Origin: Fimbriimonadales bacterium
GTDB taxonomy: Bacteria > Armatimonadota > Fimbriimonadia > Fimbriimonadales > GBS-DC
Assembly: GCA_026416065.1 (NCBI GenBank)
Contig: JAOAFW010000425.1
Coordinates: 1 to 6,683, forward strand
DNA length: 6,683 nucleotides
Direction: 5' to 3'
The notes under the pieces were generated by a model. It saw nothing but the letters and a program-made list of their open reading frames with translations, had not been told where the DNA came from and made no database searches. The position numbers and the translations under genes are program-made. Positions 1 to 4,335 of the stretch are shown one piece after another (positions within the stretch are counted from its first letter, which is position 1; each line of letters opens with the position of its first letter).

Positions 1-17
1 GGCTGAGCTACAGCCCC
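1..17 (-). tRNA. 5' end of a truncated tRNA (isotype not determinable)
   Basis: Read on the minus strand, these bases are GGGGCUG-UA-GCUC-AGCC. That is a 7-nt acceptor strand, the U8-A9 linker, the D-stem 5' strand and the start of the D loop. The rest, including the anticodon, lies outside the window. The acceptor sequence resembles many tRNA-Ala or tRNA-Asp genes, but the isotype cannot be settled. It follows tRNA-Val after a 23-nt spacer on the same strand, so it is probably the next gene in the same tRNA transcript. Confidence 0.75.
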
Positions 18-40
18 GCTGGTTCCATCGGGACGCTCGC

Positions 41-116
41 TGGTGGGCGAAGCAGGACTCGAACCTGCGACCTCTTCCTTGTAAGGGAAGCGCTCTCCCA
101 GCTGAGCTATTCGCCC
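41..116 (-). tRNA. tRNA-Val (anticodon UAC), CCA encoded
   Basis: The minus strand folds into a complete 76-nt cloverleaf. It has acceptor GGGCGAA/TTCGCCC, D-stem GCTC/GAGC, anticodon stem CTTCC/GGAAG around the loop CTTACAA, a 5-nt variable region, T-stem GCAGG/CCTGC with loop TTCGAGT, and a genomically encoded ACCA 3' end. The loop gives anticodon UAC, which reads GUA and other GUN valine codons. It is the first gene of a minus-strand tRNA cluster. A consensus promoter lies just upstream, with the predicted transcript start about 13 nt before the mature 5' end. Confidence 0.97.
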
Positions 117-135
117 GATTGCTCAGGCGAAGCAT

Positions 136-165
136 ATTATACCACACCTCCACGGGATTTGTCAA
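136..165 (-). promoter_or_regulatory. Consensus sigma-70-type promoter of the tRNA cluster
   Basis: On the minus strand a perfect TTGACA (165-160) and a perfect TATAAT (141-136) are separated by 18 bp. Transcription would start near 129, a short distance before the tRNA-Val 5' end at 116. Both hexamers are exact consensus, as expected for a stable-RNA promoter. It is arranged back to back with the promoter of the RNA on the plus strand. Confidence 0.9.
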
Positions 166-181
166 GAGGGCGAAGGGGGAC

Positions 182-211
182 TTGACATCCGTGCATCGAA
201 TAGGGTATAAA
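182..211 (+). promoter_or_regulatory. Strong promoter of the candidate small RNA
   Basis: TTGACA (182-187, exact consensus) and TATAAA (206-211, 5 of 6) are separated by 18 bp. The predicted start is near 218. The -35 box, together with the -35 box of the divergent tRNA promoter, forms a 7-bp inverted repeat (TGTCAAG 160-166 / CTTGACA 181-187). The next protein gene downstream is on the opposite strand, so this promoter serves only the RNA that ends at the terminator around 334. Confidence 0.85.
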
Positions 212-217
212 TAGGAT

Positions 218-334
218 GTCGTCAGGAAGACGGCCTTTGTGGAGGGTAACTTAGGCTCACTCTACGAAGCATCCGGGACACGGAGGTCCCACCCGGTTTT
301 GGGCTAACCGCTTGGGTTAGCCCTTTTCATTTTT
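218..334 (+). ncRNA. Candidate structured small RNA of about 117 nt, family unknown
   Basis: A strong promoter and a strong intrinsic terminator bound a unit with no protein gene of its own; the only ATG ORF is 12 codons and lacks a ribosome site. Visible helices are GTCGTC/GACGGC with an AGGAA loop (218-234), GTGGAG/CTCTAC with a 15-nt loop (239-265), and GGGAC/GTCCC with an ACGGAG loop (275-290), then the terminator hairpin. The third helix competes with CCGGG/CCCGG (273-277/292-296). Its loop region, ACACGGAGGT (278-287), fits the CsrA/RsmA site consensus ACANGGANGU. I did not recognise tmRNA, 4.5S/SRP RNA, 5S rRNA or RNase P RNA. 6S RNA is possible, but the unit is short and its ends do not pair. 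Ends are predicted from promoter and terminator only. Confidence 0.7.
301..334 (+). terminator. Intrinsic terminator of the candidate small RNA
   Basis: GGGCTAACC (301-309) and GGTTAGCCC (315-323) form a perfect 9-bp stem with the loop GCTTG. The tail TTTTCATTTTT follows immediately. The T-tract is on the plus strand only, so it ends the small RNA and not the convergent upp transcript. Confidence 0.93.
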
Positions 335-335
335 G

Positions 336-359
336 CGCTCGACAGGAAGTGTCGAAGCG
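336..359. repeat. Hairpin between the small RNA terminator and the upp 3' end
   Basis: TCGACA (339-344) and TGTCGA (350-355) pair around a GGAAG loop. The stem extends by CGC/GCG (336-338/357-359) if A356 is bulged. It lies 6 nt past the upp stop codon in the direction of upp transcription, so it could protect or end the upp mRNA. There is no T-tract on that strand, so factor-independent termination is not supported. Confidence 0.5.
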
Positions 360-365
360 ACTGGA

Positions 366-992
366 TTACCGTGCCCCGGTGCCGTAGAGTCTGTCTCCGA
401 AATCGCCCAGTCCCGGCAGAATGAATTTTCGGTCGTTCAGCCCTCGATCTAAAGAGGCGGCGACAATTTTCACCTGTGGGAATCGCTCGTTGAGCAACTG
501 TACACCCTCTGGCGCAGCCACAACGCAGATGTGCACAATGTCGCGCGCGCCCGCTTTATAGAGCACCTCCACCGCTTGCGATGCGGAGCCACCCGTTGCC
601 AGCATCGGGTCGAGGAGCAGCACCCGGCTCTCGCCAATCGGCGGGAGCTTGCAATAGTAGGCGCGTGCAATCGCTGTTTGCTCATCGCGTTCCAGCCCAA
701 TGTAGCCCACACGCACTTCGGTGAATAGTTCAGTGATTGCTTCCAGCATGCCCAAGCCCGCTCGCAAAATTGGCACGGCGACGATTGGTTGTGCCAGCGA
801 GTGTCCTTGTGTCGGCTCCAGCGGCGTCTGCACCATCTGTTCGCGCAGGGGCAAATCGCGCGTGGCTTCGATAGCAAGCAGGAGTGTGAGCTGCCTCGCC
901 AACGCGCGGAACTGCGCCGGCTCCGTCGTCTCATCGCGCAGGCGTGTCAATATATGCTTCACTAATGGATGTTGCACAACCTCGATTTGCAT
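366..992 (-). CDS. upp: Uracil phosphoribosyltransferase
   Basis: Cytosolic enzyme of pyrimidine salvage: uracil + PRPP gives UMP + pyrophosphate. The 208-residue product starts MQIEVVQHPLVKH, like E. coli Upp (MKIVEVKHPLVKH, also 208 aa). It carries VPILRAGLGM (about 73-82), the PRPP-binding loop LLLDPMLATGGSA (125-137) and the uracil-binding C-terminus GLGDFGDRLYGT (about 194-205). I chose the ATG at 992-990 because AGGGTGAG sits about 5 nt upstream. The in-frame GTG at 1001-999 is part of that Shine-Dalgarno sequence and would add MSR, absent from relatives. It lies 33 nt downstream of the yqgF-like gene on the same strand, so co-transcription is likely, although a possible -10 lies between. 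The gene looks intact and conventional. Confidence 0.97.
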   Translation of the reverse strand: MQIEVVQHPLVKHILTRLRDETTEPAQFRALARQLTLLLAIEATRDLPLREQMVQTPLEPTQGHSLAQPIVAVPILRAGLGMLEAITELFTEVRVGYIGLERDEQTAIARAYYCKLPPIGESRVLLLDPMLATGGSASQAVEVLYKAGARDIVHICVVAAPEGVQLLNERFPQVKIVAASLDRGLNDRKFILPGLGDFGDRLYGTGAR

Positions 993-1008
993 TCGACTCA
1001 CCCTATCG

Positions 1009-1014
1009 ATTGTA
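1009..1014 (-). promoter_or_regulatory. Possible -10 box for upp
   Basis: On the minus strand TACAAT (1014-1009) lies 16 nt before the upp ATG, with AGGGTGAG in between. No convincing -35 box is found at the expected distance. If used, the mRNA would begin almost at the Shine-Dalgarno sequence. Read-through from the yqgF-like gene upstream is an equally good explanation for upp expression. Confidence 0.35.
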
Positions 1015-1025
1015 CCTGTGTGAGG

Positions 1026-1427
1026 CTAATCTGTTGCTACCTGATAGATGATTGCCAGTGCAGCGTAGTCGTCGTAAGGTTCAGGTGGGATGCGCATGCC
1101 TTTAGGCAGTAGGCGTCGCCAGCCGCGGGGTGGGTGATAAAGAAAGTAGAGTTCCCGTGCTTGAAGGGTGGTGTTGCGCTCTTCTACGGCTTCCCACGGG
1201 GTGTCGGGGAACCAGTTGCGCAGTTGGGATAGCAGGCGTTTCGCGCCCGTGCCTGAGCCCACCAAAAACCGCCCCGGCGCATGTTCAGCCATGCACTGTC
1301 GCAGGATTGCCTCCAGCTGCGTCAAAGGTACAATCGCACGGTACAGCACGCGCCATGCGTCGTCGACGCGCTCGGCGACTGCAACGCCCGCTTTGTGGGT
1401 ACCGGGGTCAACCGCTAAGTACCGGAT
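1026..1427 (-). CDS. YqgF/RuvX-family RNase H-fold nuclease (cyanobacterial-type), AUC start
   Basis: Predicted 133-residue RNase H-fold nuclease; relatives are annotated as pre-16S rRNA-processing nuclease or Holliday-junction resolvase-like. The N-terminus MRYLAVDPGTHKAGVAVA holds the DxGxxxxGVA motif with metal-ligand D7. VEERNTTLQARELY (81-94) matches the DERxTT motif. LLPKGMRIPPEPYDDYAALAII (106-127) carries the last acidic pair, D119/D120. The HPPRGWRRLLPKGMR stretch is typical of the cyanobacterial subgroup rather than E. coli RuvX. The frame is open only back to a TAG at 1445-1443, with no ATG, GTG, TTG or CTG before residue 27. Starting at GTG 1349 would delete the catalytic motif. 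ATC at 1427-1425 has GGAGGTG 5 nt upstream and gives the family-typical N-terminus, so I infer AUC initiation. A sequencing error changing ATG to ATC is the main alternative. Confidence 0.85.
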   Translation of the reverse strand: MRYLAVDPGTHKAGVAVAERVDDAWRVLYRAIVPLTQLEAILRQCMAEHAPGRFLVGSGTGAKRLLSQLRNWFPDTPWEAVEERNTTLQARELYFLYHPPRGWRRLLPKGMRIPPEPYDDYAALAIIYQVATD

Positions 1428-1432
1428 GCTAA

Positions 1433-1439
1433 CACCTCC
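1433..1439 (-). promoter_or_regulatory. Strong Shine-Dalgarno sequence that fixes the AUC start
   Basis: GGAGGTG on the minus strand (1439-1433) is the best ribosome-binding site in the window. It is followed by TTAGC and then ATC (1427-1425), giving standard spacing to ATC. The GTG inside it is out of frame and reaches a stop within a few codons, so it cannot start the nuclease. Confidence 0.8.
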
Positions 1440-1487
1440 GCTCTATGTATACCCCCGACGCATCCAATCAAGGTATCCTATAGCACG
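1440..1487. promoter_or_regulatory. Divergent control region of yqgF-like and aminotransferase genes
   Basis: About 60 bp separate the two divergent starts. On the plus strand TATCCT (1474-1479) lies 8 nt before the aminotransferase ATG. There is no Shine-Dalgarno sequence, which suggests a leaderless message. On the minus strand TATACA (1451-1446) lies 18 nt before the AUC codon. TTGATT (1471-1466) is only 14 bp upstream of it, too close for a normal -35 box. The -35 boxes on both sides are therefore unconvincing and the assignments are tentative. Confidence 0.4.
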
Positions 1488-2690
1488 ATGCGGAACGTAC
1501 TTTCCGAACGGGCACGTCAGGCGCAACCGTCGCCGACCCTCGCGCTGACCGCGCAAGCGCAGGCACTCAGACGGCAAGGCGTGGATGTGTTAAGTTTCAC
1601 GGCAGGCGAACCTGACTTCGATACCCCCGACTTTGCCAAAACGGGCGCGCTGGAGGCTATCCATGCGGGCTATACGAAATACACGCCGACGCCCGGCATC
1701 TTGCCCCTGCGCGAAGCAATCAGCGAGAAGTTCGAACATGAGAATGGGCTACGCTACGCGCCCGATCAGATTGTGGTCTCCTGTGGCGCGAAGCATTCGC
1801 TCTTCAGCGTGTTCATGGCGATTTTGGACCCGGGCGATGAGGTGATTATCCCCACGCCGTGTTGGGTGTCGTACCCGGAACAGGTGAAACTGATGGGCGC
1901 GACGCCAGTCTTTGTCCCGACGGATGAAACCACCGACTTCCTGCCAAGCTATGATGCGCTCCGCCAGGCGATTACCACGCGCACGAAAGCGATTGTGCTG
2001 AACACACCCTGCAATCCTACCGGCGCGGTGTTCGGCAGACAACAACTCAAAGAGATTGCCTCGCTTGCGCTGACGCACGATCTGTGGATTGTTGCCGACG
2101 AGATCTACGAACATCTCACATACGACGACTACAGGCACGAGAGTATCGGCGCACTGAGCAAGGAAGTGCTGAACCGCACGATTACCGTGAACGGGGTGTC
2201 CAAAAGTTTCGCGATGACGGGCTGGCGTATCGGCTACTTAGGTGCGCCGTCAGAGGTAGCGGGTGCCGTGAGCCGCCTCCAGGATCAGATGACCTCCAAC
2301 GCCTGCACGGTTGCGCAGCATGCCGCGCTGGCTGCGTTGCAGAACGCGAACTCGGAATGGTATGCCTTCGTCCGTACCCTGTTTGACCGTCGCCGGCAGC
2401 TGCTGGTGGACGGGTTACGGAGCATCGATGGTTTGCACTGCTGGACTCCGCGTGGCGCATTCTATGTGTATGTGAACGTGCAGGGTCTTATTGGGCGACG
2501 ATACAACGGGCGTGCGTTGGAATCATCCGCCGATGTCGCCGGGTTTCTGCTCAACGAGGCGCGTGTGGCGACCGTGCCGGGTGAAGGATTCTGCGCACCA
2601 GGCTATGTTCGGTTTTCCTACACCAGCTCCGAGGCAATTATTCAGGCAGGTGTTGAGCGGATTGCGGAGGCAGTCAGTAGGCTGGATTAG
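1488..2690 (+). CDS. Class I PLP aminotransferase, aspartate aminotransferase type (subgroup Ib)
   Basis: Predicted cytosolic PLP enzyme that moves the amino group between aspartate (or a related amino acid) and 2-oxoglutarate. At 400 aa it has full family length and closely resembles Thermus aspartate aminotransferase: LRRQGVDVLSFTAGEPDFDTP (28-47), TKYTPTPGILPLREAI (63-78), LNTPCNPTGAV (171-181; N176 near the cofactor), VADEIYEHL (202-210; D204 contacts the PLP ring nitrogen), NGVSKSFAMTGWRIGY (235-250; K239 is the Schiff-base lysine, R247 binds phosphate) and GYVRFSYTS (372-380; R375 binds the substrate carboxylate). K102 corresponds to the lysine linked to acidic-substrate recognition in the Thermus enzyme. 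Prephenate aminotransferase activity, known in some subgroup Ib members, cannot be excluded. The ATG at 1488 has no Shine-Dalgarno sequence and lies 8 nt after a -10-like TATCCT. Confidence 0.95.
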   Translation: MRNVLSERARQAQPSPTLALTAQAQALRRQGVDVLSFTAGEPDFDTPDFAKTGALEAIHAGYTKYTPTPGILPLREAISEKFEHENGLRYAPDQIVVSCGAKHSLFSVFMAILDPGDEVIIPTPCWVSYPEQVKLMGATPVFVPTDETTDFLPSYDALRQAITTRTKAIVLNTPCNPTGAVFGRQQLKEIASLALTHDLWIVADEIYEHLTYDDYRHESIGALSKEVLNRTITVNGVSKSFAMTGWRIGYLGAPSEVAGAVSRLQDQMTSNACTVAQHAALAALQNANSEWYAFVRTLFDRRRQLLVDGLRSIDGLHCWTPRGAFYVYVNVQGLIGRRYNGRALESSADVAGFLLNEARVATVPGEGFCAPGYVRFSYTSSEAIIQAGVERIAEAVSRLD

Positions 2691-2744
2691 CAGAATCGGA
2701 GCCGGAGTGTTAAAATCGACTCCTGCGCCACACCTACACAAGGC

Positions 2745-2779
2745 TTTGTCAGGGCGCGCTCTGTATGCGCCCTGACAAA
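2745..2779. terminator. 13-bp perfect inverted repeat between convergent genes (probable terminator)
   Basis: TTTGTCAGGGCGC (2745-2757) and GCGCCCTGACAAA (2767-2779) pair perfectly around a 9-nt loop. It lies 54 nt after the aminotransferase stop. The plus strand has a TATTTTTT run 11 nt beyond the stem (2791-2798); the minus strand has none. It probably limits transcription from both sides, but is not a classic stem-plus-U-tract. Confidence 0.6.
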
Positions 2780-2807
2780 TGGGAGCCTACTATTTTTTCG
2801 GCTCCCA
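2780..2807. repeat. Second inverted repeat, overlapping the 3' end of the secreted-protein gene
   Basis: TGGGAGCC (2780-2787) and GGCTCCCA (2800-2807) form an 8-bp stem. The 12-nt loop contains the T-run on the plus strand and, on the minus strand, the last two Lys codons and the TAG stop. It directly abuts the 13-bp inverted repeat. On the minus strand the stem is followed by TTTGTC, a poor U-tract, so a role in termination or 3'-end protection of the minus-strand mRNA is plausible but unproven. Confidence 0.5.
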
Positions 2808-4232
2808 ACGTGCATGCCCATCCGCGTATATCACGGCGCGTCCGTCAGGCAACTCTAAATAGCCTGCAACGGTTTGCGCTGGAGACTCGATATCCGCAAG
2901 GCTCTGTCCATCCAGTAAATAGCGGAAGGCGAACATGCCGTTCACCTGAAACATCTCCTGATCCCGAATATAGGGCGAAAGGATGAGTGCAACAAACTCG
3001 TCGTCGAAGCGAGGTGGGAACAGCTCATCGTAATCCTGCGCATACATCAGCAACGCAGTCGCGATCTGTTTCGCGTTGCGCGTATACTGCTCTTTTTCCA
3101 GCATCTCTTTCAGCGTGCGGGCTTGCTCGGCGTCGAGATGGATGAGCGGGCGGTAGAACGCGGCGCCGTGCACCACATAGAGTATCGCGTCGCCCGGTGG
3201 GGAGACCTCTGCCAGTGTCGATTCGGCAGCAAGTAGCGTTCCCTGCTCACCTGCCACCAGCCAAGCTGTCTTGGTTCTACCATGCATGCCTTCATGCCGC
3301 ACCCGCGTATGCGCATACTTCACGCTTAGCGTTGCCGCTTGACTTTCCTTGTAGCCCTGCTCTCCGAAATAGATTGCCTCTGCCTCATCCTTGCTGATAG
3401 GTTGCACTGCGTTAGTGCGTGGGTTCCAGAGCAGCGACTGGTACTGCGGGCGTGCAATCTCCCTACCTGTGTCGTCATATTGAGCTTCTCGGATTCTGTA
3501 GGAAACCAAAATGCATTTGCCGTCGGCATCCCAGTACCGTGAGTAGTTGAAGGGGTCGTAGCGCACCTGCGAACCGAGTTGGGGCAACACAGGACGCACC
3601 ACGCCCAGCCGCCCAACTGACAGGATAGGTGCATAGGCGAGCTCATGCTTCGGCGTGGCAGGGTTGTCCACACTCCAGACCAGGTAGCGTGCGGCGTCTC
3701 CGGGCGGAGCTAACAGAAACGCGTCCTTAAAACGACCCAGCATCGCGGTGCGCCCGCCCGACGTTGCATAGTAAACGCTATACCATACCTCTGCACCGTT
3801 CTCACTCCGCCCATGCTCTTCTATCAGGAACACGCAGGCAGGGGTATCTCTGAAAAAGACGACCCGCGACAGCACTTCCGTGAAAGTATTGGCGCGCGCC
3901 TTGCTCGACACCCACAGCACGCTGAGCCGCTTCGCCTGTCGACTCCAAATCAGTAAACGATTTTGCGTCTCGAGTTCATTTTCGCTGTTCAGCTGCGGGA
4001 TGGTCTGCTCCAGCACGGCGTAGCTACCGTCGGGTGACCACTCAATCCGCTGAATAAACGGCGGCGCAACGAGCTCGGGCGGGGGCAGAAGATAGCCACC
4101 TCGCTCCGCAAACAGCGTTTTCAGATGAAACTGTTCTTCCGCATGGTGCAGATCGCCTGTCTGCGCCAGCCAGCCACCAGCCAACAGGCTTGCTACTATC
4201 AAAACACTTATCGCTGCAAGTAAACTTTTCAT
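2790..4232 (-). CDS. Secreted protein with propeller-like body and pseudopilin-like C-terminus, function unknown
   Basis: A 480-residue exported protein. K2 is followed by a hydrophobic stretch (about 4-19), a signal peptide or N-terminal anchor; there is no lipobox cysteine. The body has β-propeller-like turns, IEWSPDGSYAVL (63-74) and YWDADGKCILVSY (233-245), and repeated β-strand-like stretches suggesting a TolB/WD40-like fold (inferred). Residues 385-476 read RNAKQIATALLMYAQDYDELFP ... ADGHARW. In DUF1559/type II pseudopilin-like proteins this segment follows the N-terminal helix; here it is at the C-terminus, and no prepilin peptidase site is visible at the N-terminus. I start at ATG 4232-4230, with AGGTGAT 4 nt upstream. 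The in-frame GTG at 4241 lies inside that site. It is divergent from miaB and convergent with the aminotransferase. The biological role is unknown. Confidence 0.88.
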   Translation of the reverse strand: MKSLLAAISVLIVASLLAGGWLAQTGDLHHAEEQFHLKTLFAERGGYLLPPPELVAPPFIQRIEWSPDGSYAVLEQTIPQLNSENELETQNRLLIWSRQAKRLSVLWVSSKARANTFTEVLSRVVFFRDTPACVFLIEEHGRSENGAEVWYSVYYATSGGRTAMLGRFKDAFLLAPPGDAARYLVWSVDNPATPKHELAYAPILSVGRLGVVRPVLPQLGSQVRYDPFNYSRYWDADGKCILVSYRIREAQYDDTGREIARPQYQSLLWNPRTNAVQPISKDEAEAIYFGEQGYKESQAATLSVKYAHTRVRHEGMHGRTKTAWLVAGEQGTLLAAESTLAEVSPPGDAILYVVHGAAFYRPLIHLDAEQARTLKEMLEKEQYTRNAKQIATALLMYAQDYDELFPPRFDDEFVALILSPYIRDQEMFQVNGMFAFRYLLDGQSLADIESPAQTVAGYLELPDGRAVIYADGHARWEPKK

Positions 4233-4242
4233 AGAAATCACC

Positions 4243-4248
4243 TGTATA
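4243..4248 (-). promoter_or_regulatory. Possible -10 box of the secreted-protein gene
   Basis: TATACA (4248-4243, minus strand) abuts the Shine-Dalgarno sequence AGGTGAT and ends 10 nt before the ATG at 4232. No good -35 is seen at 16-18 bp. If it is the real -10, transcription would start within or just after the ribosome-binding site, which would weaken that site; another promoter further upstream is therefore possible. Confidence 0.35.
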
Positions 4249-4287
4249 CACTTTCTTGAGAAAAGACGGCTTTCCTGCCGGTGTCCC

Positions 4288-4329
4288 GCCGACGAATCGG
4301 CTCCTTGAGGTATAATCCCCAGCGGGTGA
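4288..4329 (+). promoter_or_regulatory. Promoter and ribosome-binding site of miaB
   Basis: TATAAT (4311-4316) is a perfect -10. The -35 is weak (CCGACG at 4289-4294, 3 of 6, spacing 16). The predicted start is near 4323, at the edge of the Shine-Dalgarno sequence GGGTGA (4324-4329), which is 6 nt from the ATG at 4336. A small perfect hairpin, GCCGA/TCGGC with a CGAA loop (4288-4301), covers the -35 zone and might be a regulator site. The rest of the roughly 100-bp divergent gap shows nothing further. Confidence 0.6.
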
Positions 4330-4335
4330 CAATCT

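Noticed and set aside
216..254. A 12-codon ATG reading frame at the 5' end of the small RNA (leader-peptide candidate)
   Set aside because: It has no ribosome site, its ATG lies before the predicted transcript start, and no regulated gene follows on that strand.
301..323. Using the small-RNA terminator stem as a bidirectional terminator for upp
   Set aside because: On the minus strand the stem is followed by AAAACC, with no T-tract.
218..334. Calling the RNA 6S, SRP or 5S RNA
   Set aside because: The characteristic long closing stem (6S, 5S) and the conserved GGAAGGAAGCAGC-like SRP tetraloop region are not visible, and 117 nt is short for 6S. A covariance-model search would decide.
721..1023. 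Plus-strand open frames within upp (531-728 and 721-1023)
   Set aside because: They are antisense to upp, with no ribosome sites or family motifs, and their Arg/Ser-rich composition is typical of shadow frames.
1026..1349. Starting the YqgF-like protein at GTG 1349 (107 aa)
   Set aside because: The upstream in-frame sequence encodes the conserved DPGT nuclease motif with a strong Shine-Dalgarno sequence before ATC 1427, so the short form would lack a catalytic residue.
1130..1548. Plus-strand open frames crossing the yqgF-like gene and the aminotransferase start
   Set aside because: They overlap two supported genes in other frames and show no recognisable domain.
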